Positions 7,259-17,090 are shown, counted from the stretch's first letter. The stretch: DNA of 64,000 nt from Brachyspira hampsonii (GCF_002214805.1 NZ_CP019914.1:2418001-2482000); one strand, 5' to 3'. Made by a program: numbers and translations. The notes: generated by a model not told the origin, from the sequence alone.

Positions 7259-8788
7259 ATGGCTTGGCATTGGTTTGACTGGGTAGTCATTGGGCTATAC
7301 TTTATCGTAATGTTTCTAATTGGTATGTTTTTTGCCAAAAGAACAAAATCTACAGATGATTATTTTAAAGCAGGAGGAAGAGTTCCTGCATTGGTAACAG
7401 CTATGAGTATTTACGCTACAGCTTTATCATCTATTTCATTTATTGCTATACCTGCTTCTGTTTATAATAACAGCTGGCTATTGGGTATGGCTCCTTTAGG
7501 TATTATTTTAATAGTATTGTGGGTAGCCCCTACATTTGTACCATTCTTTAGAAGAGTTAATGTTACAACTGCTTATGAATATTTAGGAAAAAGATTTAAT
7601 AGTTCTTTCAGATTAGTTGGAAGTTTAACATTTATACTTTTCCATGTGGTAAGAATGGCTATAGTAATTTACCTTCCTACTTTGGCTATACAGCAAGTAT
7701 TGCCTGCTCTTAATCCTGTTTTAATAACAATTATAGTATCAATATTCTGTGTTGCTTATACATCTATGGGCGGTATAGAAGCTGTATTATGGTCTGATGC
7801 TATACAAACAGTTGTACTTCTTTTGGGAGCTTTCCTAATCATTATTGTAGGTTTCGCTTCTGCACCTGAAGGAATAGGGCAAGGTTTTCAGCTTTTAGCT
7901 GATGACGGTAAAATCATAAGTCCTGATTTCTTCTCATTAGATTTAGCTAAATCTAGTATATGGGTTATGATAGTGGGCGGTTTTGTTAATTCTATATATT
8001 CTTATATAGGAAGCCAAGACATAGTTCAAAGATACTCTACAAATAAAAATGAACATGAAGCAAAAAAAAGTTTGTATATGAATATTCCTTTGCTTTGTAC
8101 TAGTATTGTAATATTTATAGGTATGGGTTCTGCTTTATATATTTACTTCCATTTCAAAGCTACTTTACCTGAAAGTGTTAATGGTAATGCTATACTTCCT
8201 TATTTCGTTGTAAATGCTTTGCCTGTTGGTATATCCGGACTTGTAATAGCTGCTATATTTGCTGCTGCTCAGTCTACAGTATCATCTAGTCTTAACTCTG
8301 TTTCTACTTGTATGACTGCTGATATATTAGAGTTTTTAAAACCTGGTATGGAAGATGCTTCTAAATTAAAATTTGCTAGATTATCAAGCTGGATTGTAGG
8401 TATATTCAGTACATTACTTGCTATTTACTTCATATATAATGGTCAGGGAGATATGTTCCTTTACTTCCAAGCTATAACAGGTCTTTTAGGCGGTCCTATA
8501 GCTGCTGTATTCTTGGTAGGTATATTCTTTGATAAAATTGAAACTAAAGCTGTATGGGTAGGATTTATACTTTCTGTTATAGTAGCATTCTATATAAGCG
8601 ATCCTGCCGGAATGCTTACTAAATTTATACCGGGTTATGTTAAACCTAAAATTTTTGAGTTTATGCTTTCATTTATAATTATAGGTGTTGGTGTAATAGG
8701 TTCTTTCTTGGCTTCTTTTGTTTTTGGAAAACCATCTGCAGAAAAAATAAAAGGATTAACTTATTCTACAACTATGAAAAATAAATAA
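7259..8788 (+). CDS. Na+/solute symporter (SSS family), sialic-acid type
   Basis: 509 residues with about 13 hydrophobic segments. The N-terminus WFDWVVIGLYFIVMFLIGMFFAKRTKSTDDYFKAGGR and the MSIYATALSSISFIAIPASVY segment are the SSS signature and its Na+-site region; TSMGGIEAVLWSDAIQTVVLL is the usual TM5-6 motif. The protein would import a solute with Na+ across the inner membrane. The partner gene 12 bases downstream is a NanM-like epimerase, which makes sialic acid the most likely substrate, as in SiaT-type transporters. Glucose- or solute-specific SSS members cannot be excluded from sequence alone. Confidence 0.85.
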   Translation: MAWHWFDWVVIGLYFIVMFLIGMFFAKRTKSTDDYFKAGGRVPALVTAMSIYATALSSISFIAIPASVYNNSWLLGMAPLGIILIVLWVAPTFVPFFRRVNVTTAYEYLGKRFNSSFRLVGSLTFILFHVVRMAIVIYLPTLAIQQVLPALNPVLITIIVSIFCVAYTSMGGIEAVLWSDAIQTVVLLLGAFLIIIVGFASAPEGIGQGFQLLADDGKIISPDFFSLDLAKSSIWVMIVGGFVNSIYSYIGSQDIVQRYSTNKNEHEAKKSLYMNIPLLCTSIVIFIGMGSALYIYFHFKATLPESVNGNAILPYFVVNALPVGISGLVIAAIFAAAQSTVSSSLNSVSTCMTADILEFLKPGMEDASKLKFARLSSWIVGIFSTLLAIYFIYNGQGDMFLYFQAITGLLGGPIAAVFLVGIFFDKIETKAVWVGFILSVIVAFYISDPAGMLTKFIPGYVKPKIFEFMLSFIIIGVGVIGSFLASFVFGKPSAEKIKGLTYSTTMKNK

Positions 8789-8800
8789 TGAGGTGATAAA

Positions 8801-9961
8801 ATGAAGAAAATTTGTTTAATATTTTTATTTATATTTAGTATATTTGCTTTAAGCTGTTCAACTAATACTGCATCTTCTTCAAACAGTAATGTATTAGATT
8901 CAAAAGTTGATAAAAAAATAGTTTGGGAAATGGGCGGACATTTGCCTGCTCAAACAGGAATGGAAAAAAATATTGGTACTGCCGGAGTTTTATATGGTTC
9001 TTTAGGCGGTAAATATATAGTTGTAGGCGGCGGAGCCAACTTCCCTGAAGAATCTGTACTTAATGGCGGAGCTAAAAAAACTTATTCTGATATTTATATG
9101 CTTGAAGATAAAAACGGCGTATTAGAAGTTGTTGAGCATATTAATTGGGAAAATGAATTAGGATATGGTGCTTCTGTTACTACTGCAGACGGTATATACT
9201 ATATTGGAGGATCTTCAAACCCTGATGCTGATGATGATATATTATTTATAACATTGAAAGATAATAAATTAAATGTAGAAAAGATAGGAGATTTACCTTT
9301 TACATTACAAAATGGGGTAGCTGTTTATAAAGATAATAAATTATATGTTATCACAGGAAAACAAGCAGGCAAAGGCAGCAACAAAGTTTATGAATATGAT
9401 TTAACTGCTAAAGAAGCTAAAGAATTAGCTCCTGTACCAGGTGAAGAAAGCAGAACTCAGGCAGTTGCTCAATTATTAAACGGCAATATATATGTATTTA
9501 GCGGCGGTGATGCTATAGCATATACTGATGGTTATAAATATGATTTTGAAAAAAATACTTGGGAAAAAGTTGCTGATGTAGCTCTTAATAATGAAGGAAT
9601 ATCTTTGCTTGGTGCGGTATCTGTTAAACTTAATGAAAGTGAAATGCTTGTTATAGGCGGATTTAATAAAGCTATTTATGATGATGCTGTTTATAATTTA
9701 GGTAATCTTCAAGGTACTGAATTAGCTAATTTCAGAGCTGGATATTTCGGAGCTGATCCTTATGAGTTTAATTGGAATAGTAATATATTAATTTATAACT
9801 GCGATTCTAATACTTGGAAAACAATAGGCGAAATTCCTTTTGATGCTCCTTGCGGCGAAGGTTTAATATTAATAGGAAATAAAATTTATTCTATAAATGG
9901 TGAAATTAAACCCGGCGTAAGAACAGATAAAATGTATGTCGGTACAATTACTGCTAAATAA
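8801..9961 (+). CDS. nanM: N-acetylneuraminate epimerase-like Kelch lipoprotein
   Basis: 386 residues. The signal peptide MKKICLIFLFIFSIFALSC gives a lipoprotein with Cys19, unlike soluble periplasmic E. coli NanM. Kelch blades follow: GGKYIVVGGGANFPEE, GIYYIGGSSNP, NKLYVITGKQ, GNIYVFSGGDA, EMLVIGGFN and a closing NKIYSINGE. The GGGANFP stretch and overall length match the NanM/YjhT family, which converts alpha- to beta-sialic acid outside the inner membrane. The start uses TGAGGTGAT 12 bases after the symporter stop, so the two form one operon with mutarotation feeding uptake. Confidence 0.75.
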   Translation: MKKICLIFLFIFSIFALSCSTNTASSSNSNVLDSKVDKKIVWEMGGHLPAQTGMEKNIGTAGVLYGSLGGKYIVVGGGANFPEESVLNGGAKKTYSDIYMLEDKNGVLEVVEHINWENELGYGASVTTADGIYYIGGSSNPDADDDILFITLKDNKLNVEKIGDLPFTLQNGVAVYKDNKLYVITGKQAGKGSNKVYEYDLTAKEAKELAPVPGEESRTQAVAQLLNGNIYVFSGGDAIAYTDGYKYDFEKNTWEKVADVALNNEGISLLGAVSVKLNESEMLVIGGFNKAIYDDAVYNLGNLQGTELANFRAGYFGADPYEFNWNSNILIYNCDSNTWKTIGEIPFDAPCGEGLILIGNKIYSINGEIKPGVRTDKMYVGTITAK

Positions 9962-9992
9962 AGACAATATCTATTATTAAAAGTTTTCCATA

Positions 9993-10033
9993 AATAAGGG
10001 CTTACTTAAAATGAGTAAGCTCTTATTTTTTAT
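9993..10033 (+). terminator. rho-independent terminator after nanM
   Basis: A 13-bp stem (AATAAGGGCTTAC / GTAAGCTCTTATT, one G-U pair) with a short loop, then TTTTTATTATT. Confidence 0.9.
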
Positions 10034-10426
10034 TATTGATAGTAAAATATATTTTAAATCCCGCCCATTATGCTTTTTGGTTTTTATAAAAAATAAAAAA
10101 GAATACTGTTTTTTTGCTTAATTCATTAAAGCATGCCCGCCCAAATTTTTTATTATATTTTTGTTTTATTTAACGCACGGTAAATGAATTTTTGTATATA
10201 ATAAAAACTGCAATTACTGTTTTGTTTATATATATATAAATATGTTTATCGTGCGGTGAAAAATACTATAATTTTTTTAAAACTAGGGTGGGGGTAAAAA
10301 TAACAGATTAAAATTTGAAAGGAAGTATGAAATAAAAATGACATAATAGATAGAAAGCCTATAGGGTGGGATTATAAGAATATTCTAATAATTGATTGAT
10401 ATGTTTATCTTTGTGATATTAAAGAA
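10034..10426. other. intergenic island with clustered GC-rich motifs
   Basis: No gene is seen. Motifs include CCCGCCC at 10060-10066, GCCCGCCC at 10135-10142, AACGCACGGTAAAT at 10172-10185, a roughly inverted CGTGCGGTGAA at 10250-10260, GGGTGGGGG at 10286-10294 and GGGTGGG at 10364-10370. They stand out against the AT-rich background and resemble those at 3026-3219 and 47181-47197, suggesting one dispersed intergenic element family. Confidence 0.55.
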
Positions 10427-10645
10427 TTATTCCATATCTTTAATGGTTACAACTAATCCTGCAGCTTCGAGTAATGATATAATATATAATTTATCTTTAT
10501 CTTCTATATCTATGGCCATATTGCATACACCAAATACAGGTTCTGGGGCAGGACGAACAACAACTTCTATTCCTGCATCCAATAAAATTTTTTCAGCCTT
10601 AATCAAATCTCTAGGAGTTTGTAAATAACAAAAACTTTTTACCAT
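10427..10645 (-). CDS. DUF3343 protein (Se/S carrier-like)
   Basis: 72 residues. The sequence KSFCYLQTPRDLIKAEKILLDAGIEVVVRPAPEPVFGVCNMAIDI is the DUF3343 pattern: an early strand-and-helix unit followed by a short segment carrying a conserved Cys. Family members are encoded next to selenium-utilisation genes and have been proposed as Se/S carriers, without a proven reaction. It starts 2 bases after the cysteine-desulfurase-like gene and closes a three-gene operon with it and yedF. It ends in the GC-rich intergenic island. Confidence 0.75.
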   Translation of the reverse strand: MVKSFCYLQTPRDLIKAEKILLDAGIEVVVRPAPEPVFGVCNMAIDIEDKDKLYIISLLEAAGLVVTIKDME

Positions 10646-10647
10646 AA

Positions 10648-11763
10648 TTATTGTCCTAATACTTTTATTAAATATTTTAAATCTTCTTTTGTTGTATAAG
10701 GTGAAAAAGAAAATCTCAAAGCACCTTCATCATTTTTATAAAAGTTATGGGCTAAAAATGAGCAATGAAAACCATATCGGCATTCTATATTATAATCTTC
10801 ATATAGTTTATGAGCAAAATTAGCCATATTCATATTATTGTTAATGGCTGCTATAGAAAATAAAAATCCTTGCGTATCTTTATTTTTAGACCATATAACT
10901 TTATATTTATTCATAGCCTCTATTTGTTTTATAGTATCAATTATATCATCTATATTTATATTCCAATTAGGTCTATTTTTTAATGCCGCCAAAAGTCCTA
11001 TTATTCCTACAGTATTTGGAGTTCCAGCTTCATATATTTCCGGTATGCTATAAGGTGTTTCGTAGCCATCACCAAAACCTCCTCCAAAATATGCAGGGTT
11101 CAATTTTTCTGGATTTTTAACATAAAATCCTCCTGTTCCTGTAGGACCAAGAAGTCCTTTATGTCCTGTAAATGCTATAAAATCTATATCCCACTCATCA
11201 GCTTTTATATTATGTATACCTACAGATTGGGTGGCATCTACTAGCAATGGTATGTCTCCTATAGTTTCTTTTATTTTTTTTATAGGCTGTATAACCCCGC
11301 TTATATTGCTTTCCATATTAATAATAACTAATGATATTTTTTCTTTTTTTATTATTTCAGTAATAGCATTAATATCTGTTATTCCGCTTTCTAAAGATGG
11401 TATTATTTTGTACTCTACATTTTTATTTTTACTTAATTTGTATATAGGTCTAACTACGGCATTATGCTCTAAAGCGGATATTAATACTTTACAGTGGCTT
11501 AAATCTAGTCCTGTAAGTATATCATTTATTGATCTTGTGGCTCCGGGTGTAAATACTATATTTGAGGCATTTTTTACACCCAAAAAATTTTCAGCTAATA
11601 ATTCTCTGCATTCTTCTATTTTTTGAGTAGTTTCTTTTCCTCTTTTAGTATTAACTCTGCCGTAAGTTCCTCCTACATTTATTAAGAAATTATACATTTC
11701 CTCAGCAACTTCTTTCGGCTTTGGAAAACTTGTAGTAGAGTTATCAAAATAATAATTTTTCAT
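10648..11763 (-). CDS. class V aminotransferase, cysteine desulfurase family
   Basis: 371 residues. YYFDNSTTSFPKP at the N-terminus is the typical substrate-site opening. PLP-binding features are VDATQSVGIHNI (Asp) and FIAFTGHKGLLGPTGTGG, in which the HK lysine forms the Schiff base. The active-site cysteine loop is ECRYGFHCSFLAH near residue 330, matching the RxGxHC(A/S)PxxH form of the desulfurase group found with YedF and DUF3343. Expected reaction: removal of S or Se from (seleno)cysteine to a carrier. The gene lies between yedF and DUF3343 with gaps of 12 and 2 bases, supporting sulfur or selenium transfer rather than IscS housekeeping. Confidence 0.85.
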   Translation of the reverse strand: MKNYYFDNSTTSFPKPKEVAEEMYNFLINVGGTYGRVNTKRGKETTQKIEECRELLAENFLGVKNASNIVFTPGATRSINDILTGLDLSHCKVLISALEHNAVVRPIYKLSKNKNVEYKIIPSLESGITDINAITEIIKKEKISLVIINMESNISGVIQPIKKIKETIGDIPLLVDATQSVGIHNIKADEWDIDFIAFTGHKGLLGPTGTGGFYVKNPEKLNPAYFGGGFGDGYETPYSIPEIYEAGTPNTVGIIGLLAALKNRPNWNINIDDIIDTIKQIEAMNKYKVIWSKNKDTQGFLFSIAAINNNMNMANFAHKLYEDYNIECRYGFHCSFLAHNFYKNDEGALRFSFSPYTTKEDLKYLIKVLGQ

Positions 11764-11775
11764 AATACTATTTTT

Positions 11776-12348
11776 TTAAACCCTTATAACAGCAGAAGCA
11801 TTTGCCATAGCCTCTATAATACCAAGCATATTAGTTTGTTCTTCAACTTTTATCTCATTTAATTCATAGAATTTAACGCAAGTACCGCAGAAAAATATTT
11901 TTATTCCAGCATTTCTTAATTCTTGTAATAAAGTTTTATACGGCTCTTCAATGCCTAAATAAACTCCGCCGTTATAACAATATAATGCCTCTGGTTTTGG
12001 ATTAGCATCTTTTAACGCTCCTAAAAATGCTTTTAATAATAATTCACCTAATTCATCATTTCCTTGTCCCATTACTTTTTTATCAACAACAGCAATTACA
12101 GGACCTGAAGATTTTTCTTTACTAGTATCATTAGAAGATAATTCTTTATTTTTTATAATTTTAAAATTTAATCCTTCATTTGTATATGTTATGCCGTTAT
12201 TTTTTAAAAAGTCTGTAATATTGTGAAATGCCACTTCATCATCTATCAATACTTCTATTTCTTCATTTAAAGCAGCATTTGTTATTGCGGTTTTTGTTAA
12301 GATTAATGGTTTTGGACAAGGCACGCCTTTAGCATTTACTGTTTTCAT
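11776..12348 (-). CDS. yedF: YedF: TusA-like plus DsrE-like selenium metabolism protein
   Basis: 190 residues with two parts. Residues 1-70 are a TusA/SirA-like domain with the sulfur-accepting Cys in AKGVPCPKPLI. Residues about 85-190 are a DsrE/F-like domain (VIAVVDKKVMGQGNDELGELLLKAFLGAL... FFCGTCVKFYEL). This arrangement is the YedF form found in the selenium-use gene set. The ATG has AAGGAAG upstream and is first in an operon with the desulfurase-like enzyme and DUF3343. Proposed role: accept persulfide or perselenide from the desulfurase. No selD or selA is in the window, so selenium use is inferred only. Confidence 0.85.
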   Translation of the reverse strand: MKTVNAKGVPCPKPLILTKTAITNAALNEEIEVLIDDEVAFHNITDFLKNNGITYTNEGLNFKIIKNKELSSNDTSKEKSSGPVIAVVDKKVMGQGNDELGELLLKAFLGALKDANPKPEALYCYNGGVYLGIEEPYKTLLQELRNAGIKIFFCGTCVKFYELNEIKVEEQTNMLGIIEAMANASAVIRV

Positions 12349-12459
12349 AATTTTACTTCCTTAAATATATAATTTGTAATAATAGCGTATATGATATATT
12401 AAAAAAAATTTATTGTCAATTATATGCATCAAAATAAGATTTAATAAAATAAATTTTTA

Positions 12460-12939
12460 TTATATAAAATGTGCCATATAATTATCTTTTTCAAATGCTA
12501 AAAATACATTATGGAATAATTCAAATATATAATTGAGTATAATTGATTTTGAAAATAATTGAGTGTTTTCAGGAGATAAAGTTATGATTATACCAACTAC
12601 AAAATAAATAATAGCACTTGATATAAATAATAATACAGCTGCACCAATTATTCTATCTGCCCAAGAGAGATATATTATTTTTAATATGTCTTTTACACTT
12701 TTTTCCACTTTAGAAAGTATTATCCTCGTGATGGAGTATGTAGCTATTAAAGATATTATTTTTAATATAAAAGAATGATCAAAATATTTAGACAGATGAT
12801 TATATATTAATGGTGCTATTATAAATGTTATGATTACTGCTATAACAGGGATAATAATTGATATTAATCCTCTATACAATCCATATATTAAAGCAAAAAC
12901 TAATATTGCAATTAATAGTATATCAATATTACTGAACAT
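12460..12939 (-). CDS. CvpA-family membrane protein
   Basis: 159 residues with four hydrophobic segments. IDILLIAILVFALIYGLYRGLISIIIPVIAVIITFIIAPLIY is the CvpA family N-terminal pattern, in which a Gly-rich first helix (xxYGxxRGL) is followed by a second membrane helix. CvpA proteins are inner-membrane proteins linked to colicin V export and envelope stress; the molecular function is not settled. It begins 2 bases after the MCP-like gene upstream and has no clear ribosome site, so translation is probably coupled. It is the last of three genes. Confidence 0.75.
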   Translation of the reverse strand: MFSNIDILLIAILVFALIYGLYRGLISIIIPVIAVIITFIIAPLIYNHLSKYFDHSFILKIISLIATYSITRIILSKVEKSVKDILKIIYLSWADRIIGAAVLLFISSAIIYFVVGIIITLSPENTQLFSKSIILNYIFELFHNVFLAFEKDNYMAHFI

Positions 12940-12940
12940 A

Positions 12941-14905
12941 TTATGATGATTTCTTTAATAAAGATATTATAGGAGCAAATGTAAAGCTGCTTTTCTTTCT
13001 ATGCGTATTAATAATATTTGATAATGCTTCTATATCGGTATGAGAAAATGAAGAATAATTTCCTATTTTCTTAGTTATTTCATTAAGATCATCTTTAGAT
13101 TTTATTACATTATTAAAGTTATTAAATATTTTATATATGTCTTGGTTTTGATATTCTATTTTTGAGTTTAGATTATTTTGAACTTCCAGCATAGCTGATA
13201 TATTTTCTTTTATTGAGAGTACTATTAAATTTTGATTTACCAATATATTTGACATTACATCATTATACTGCTCTAAGGATTTAAAATGGCTTAATTTTTT
13301 AGAGTCATTATTGATATTATTTTCCATTTCCTCAATAAATTTATCTATAGTATCTGATATTCTATTAATTTCTTTTTCTATTATTTTGCATCTGTCTTTT
13401 ATATAGAAAGAAGAATTTTCTATCATAACTAATCCGGCAAATATATCAGTAAGCATTTTTTCTATTGAATCTGTTCCCTTGGATATTTCAAATGATAAGC
13501 TTCCTATTTCTTTCGCTACTACAGAGAAACTTTTACCATAAAATCCAGCCTTAGATGCTTGAATACCGGCATTAATTGATAAAAGATTGGTTTTATTTGT
13601 GATAGCTTTAATATATTCTATTGTATTATATATAGATTCTGTAATATTGTTTACATCTTTAAACTGATTTGCAGATTCTATTATTGTATTCAAGAATTTA
13701 CTTGTACTTTCTTTAAAACTTTCTTTTATAAGTCTTAAATCATTTTTCAATGATATTATTTGTTCATTAGAGAAATCCGATTCTTTCATATTAGAAATAG
13801 TTTGATTCAATACTCTAAGATGCTCCTGCATTTGTGATTTATATTTATCAAAGAATGTGAATATGGTATTTGTATATTTTAAACCGTCTTTTATAAGATT
13901 TTTCTTACTATTTTTAGCATCCATTAATTTATCATTAGCTTCTAAAATGGAATCTATTTTTGAACTTATTATACTGTATGCATCTTTTGCTTCTTTATCT
14001 ATTTCAAAAACAAACATAGATGTATCCATCAAATTCCTATCTATAATATTTAATTCCTCTGATATTCTATCTATATTATTTAATGTTTTAAGATTCAAAT
14101 GTAATTTATTATTTAATAAACTTTCTTTTTTTATTGATTCAAGAGCATTTTTAGCAAAAGTTGAAAATATAGATATAGATCTGAATGATGATGATATTAC
14201 TATGGCAAAACCTATTGAGTCAAAATCTATATTATCTGTAATTCTTTCTAAATACATATACCTTACTATTAATATTAATGCTATAACTATAGATATTATC
14301 ATAAGTATATTAGATTTATAATCATAATTAATTATCATATCTGCCAAAGTTGATACAAACATAATTAAAAATACTGATAATATAATATAATTTTTAAATA
14401 CATAAAATAATCCTTCAGGTTTTATATAGTATGAATTGGTTACTGTATAATAGTAATTAATTGTAGTTCTAAAAAAGATGTTAGGATATATTATACCTAA
14501 AATGATTAATACTACAGATGATATAAGTACAATTACAAATATACCGTTATTTAAATTTATTATATTTTTATTTTTTGATATAAAACTTTTAGAGTTTATA
14601 GGCATTAATATTATTGCCAATAGTATTATTATATTATTTGCTAAATACAGAGCTACCGATATATTTTGATTAGTTTTGTATGATCCATAAGTACCCAAAA
14701 ATATTATAATAAGAGATATAATATTGTATATTAATATCAATAATAAAGTAACGGAGATAGTGATATATATACCTTTTCTTGTTTTTATAGATAATAGTAA
14801 ATACATCATAATAAAAACAGACATTAGAGAAATACCAATAATAGGTGCTAGTAATTGTATTACTGTTATATTATATCCATATATTAAATTAGAAAATATA
14901 TTCAT
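12941..14905 (-). CDS. 7TM-type MCP-like signalling protein A
   Basis: 654 residues. About seven hydrophobic segments (residues 10-245) replace the usual two-helix periplasmic sensor, with no HAMP that I can identify. From about residue 260 to the C-terminus the protein is mostly coiled coil. The hairpin tip reads TNLLSINAGIQASKAGFYGKSFSVVAKEIGSLS, clearly derived from the chemoreceptor tip (canonical LALNAAIEAARAGE...FAVVADEVR), but the Glu is Gln and Arg is Lys. CheA/CheW coupling may be altered. It is 11 bases from the paralogue upstream and 1 base from cvpA. Confidence 0.75.
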   Translation of the reverse strand: MNIFSNLIYGYNITVIQLLAPIIGISLMSVFIMMYLLLSIKTRKGIYITISVTLLLILIYNIISLIIIFLGTYGSYKTNQNISVALYLANNIIILLAIILMPINSKSFISKNKNIINLNNGIFVIVLISSVVLIILGIIYPNIFFRTTINYYYTVTNSYYIKPEGLFYVFKNYIILSVFLIMFVSTLADMIINYDYKSNILMIISIVIALILIVRYMYLERITDNIDFDSIGFAIVISSSFRSISIFSTFAKNALESIKKESLLNNKLHLNLKTLNNIDRISEELNIIDRNLMDTSMFVFEIDKEAKDAYSIISSKIDSILEANDKLMDAKNSKKNLIKDGLKYTNTIFTFFDKYKSQMQEHLRVLNQTISNMKESDFSNEQIISLKNDLRLIKESFKESTSKFLNTIIESANQFKDVNNITESIYNTIEYIKAITNKTNLLSINAGIQASKAGFYGKSFSVVAKEIGSLSFEISKGTDSIEKMLTDIFAGLVMIENSSFYIKDRCKIIEKEINRISDTIDKFIEEMENNINNDSKKLSHFKSLEQYNDVMSNILVNQNLIVLSIKENISAMLEVQNNLNSKIEYQNQDIYKIFNNFNNVIKSKDDLNEITKKIGNYSSFSHTDIEALSNIINTHRKKSSFTFAPIISLLKKSS

Positions 14906-14916
14906 AACTATTCCTT

Positions 14917-16851
14917 TTACATAACTTTGGAGTATTCATCTACTTTACTTTCTAAATCATTTGTATATTCTAAAAACTTTTTCATCTCTTCGTTAAGTTT
15001 ATTAGTTATAGATTCCAAATCATCAGATGTTGCTAAAAGTTTATTCATATCTCTCATAAGGTTTTTTATTTCCGAATTTTCTGCAGATGCTTTATCTGAT
15101 ATATCAATTACATAATCATTTATTTCTTCTATTCTTGTTTTTATATTCAAAAAGTCATTTTCTTCATTAATTATAATATTTGTCATATTTGATATTGAAT
15201 TATGCATTTTGTCAGTATTTTTTATTATATTCATATTATAATCATTTTGTTTTTCCATACTAATATTAAATTTATTTATTCTATCATAATGTATAGAAAT
15301 TTCTTCTGATAATTGAGACATATTATTATTAATATTATTGCTGGAATATGTATATTTTTTAAATATGTCTTCTATTGTAAATAATAGATTTTGCATTCTA
15401 TTTGTAGCCTGAGAAGTTTCATTTACTAGTTCGCTAACCTCTTTGGATACAACACTGAAGTTACTATGCCATTCTCCTGCTTTTGAGGCTTGTATGCTTG
15501 AATTTATGGCGAGAGTTTTTGTTTTATCTGACATATTTGTCATAAATGATATTATTTTATTTATTTGAAAATTTAATTGATTGAAAGTTTCTGATTTGGC
15601 AAATTCTTTAATGAAATTATTTTTTTCTGCTTCTAAATTCTTTTGCAAATCTTCAAATATAGCTATTATATTTCTGCTTTGTGCTTGTAAAGCATATATT
15701 TTTTCTACAGATTCATGCAGTTTTACATTAGATTCTTCAAGTGTTTTCTTCTGCAATTCCACAGAAGCCTGAAGATTTGGATATGTTTCTATCAATTCAT
15801 TTATTTTGTCTACATTAATCTTTCCATCATTTATTTGGAAATTTTCTATAGTGATAAATTCGTTTGTATATTCTATAACTCTGTTTATATCATTTTTTAA
15901 ATTATTAATAGTGGAATAAGTATTTTCTACTTTACTTACTAAGTTATTAACAGATTCAGAGAAATTTGTTTTTAATTCAGATAATTTTTCAGATGTATTT
16001 ATCGCTGTATTAATTATTATGGAGTCCTGAGCTTTTATACTTTCTAAATCATAAGATTGATTAGTTTTCTTATATACAGCTGAAATAAATCTGCTTACAG
16101 ATGAATATATCATTATGATATTAAATATGGCATATACTAAAGTAATTCTAGTAAATGTAGAATTTTTAAAAATTAAGAAATTACTTGAATATTTGGTATA
16201 TATTGATATTCCATTAAAATCATCAAAAAATGCCAAAGATATTAATGCCATTAATATTAATAGAAGAACATTTTCTTTAATTTTTTTATTTACAGTCATT
16301 TCATATATAAATGAACATATAATGACAAAGCAATATATAGTAAAGACAAAATCTCTAATTATATATACTGTTCCCAATTCACCTCTGCTTTTTATACTAT
16401 TTTTCATAGTTTCGTTTAATGTAGTTATAGGTTCAGATGTTGATATGAAAAGCTGAGGATATAGTAGTGATATAGCAGATAAAAGTATTAATATAAATAT
16501 AATAGCTATATATAATTTATATAATACGGAATGGAAATGTTCGCTTAAAGTTAATTGAGTTCGTATATACATCATCCATGGTATAATAGTCAGAGAAAGA
16601 GCTAATTGTTCAAATTTATACATATTAAGTGCTAAATAATTATTCTTGCTGTATAGAGAAAGTATTATATTTGATGCTTCCAATCCTGAAAATAAAAAAG
16701 ATAGGAAACCTAAAAGTAATATAATAGCCTGAGGTTCTTCATAGAGCTGAAAATATATATAAGAATATAATATTATACCAACTATTGATATTATAGTTGC
16801 CATAACAGGAATTCCTAATTCCAATGTTATAAGGGAAAAATTGTAATCCAT
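14917..16851 (-). CDS. 7TM-type MCP-like signalling protein B
   Basis: About 644 residues from the ATG at 16851, which is preceded by AGAGGA; an in-frame TTG seven codons further upstream is less likely. Architecture as in protein A: about seven membrane helices (residues 10-250), then a long coiled coil with the chemoreceptor-like tip KTKTLAINSSIQASKAGEWHSNFSVVSKEVSELVNE. The same Glu-to-Gln and Arg-to-Lys changes occur at the tip. Ligand unknown; multi-TM sensors often respond to membrane or lipophilic signals, but that is analogy. It is the first gene of the operon with protein A and cvpA. Confidence 0.75.
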   Translation of the reverse strand: MDYNFSLITLELGIPVMATIISIVGIILYSYIYFQLYEEPQAIILLLGFLSFLFSGLEASNIILSLYSKNNYLALNMYKFEQLALSLTIIPWMMYIRTQLTLSEHFHSVLYKLYIAIIFILILLSAISLLYPQLFISTSEPITTLNETMKNSIKSRGELGTVYIIRDFVFTIYCFVIICSFIYEMTVNKKIKENVLLLILMALISLAFFDDFNGISIYTKYSSNFLIFKNSTFTRITLVYAIFNIIMIYSSVSRFISAVYKKTNQSYDLESIKAQDSIIINTAINTSEKLSELKTNFSESVNNLVSKVENTYSTINNLKNDINRVIEYTNEFITIENFQINDGKINVDKINELIETYPNLQASVELQKKTLEESNVKLHESVEKIYALQAQSRNIIAIFEDLQKNLEAEKNNFIKEFAKSETFNQLNFQINKIISFMTNMSDKTKTLAINSSIQASKAGEWHSNFSVVSKEVSELVNETSQATNRMQNLLFTIEDIFKKYTYSSNNINNNMSQLSEEISIHYDRINKFNISMEKQNDYNMNIIKNTDKMHNSISNMTNIIINEENDFLNIKTRIEEINDYVIDISDKASAENSEIKNLMRDMNKLLATSDDLESITNKLNEEMKKFLEYTNDLESKVDEYSKVM

Positions 16852-17090
16852 AAATCCTCTGTAATTAATCAAATGATATTATATAAATACTATTATAAGT
16901 TAATTTTAATATATTAAAAGTATAAAAAATAAAATTAACGAAAAAACAAAATACCGTTTATATGTTCGGAATTAGTTTATCAAGTATTTACTTTCTTATA
17001 ATAATTTTTTAATTTGAATAATTATTCATACTATTTATAATAGGAAATATATATTATGGTTATTAACTTACATATTAAACATAAATAACG

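Noticed and set aside
13857-14321. A 154-codon plus-strand frame within the MCP-like gene
   Set aside because: Antisense shadow of a long coding frame with clear domain structure; hydrophobic bias arises from reverse-complemented Asn/Lys/Glu codons.
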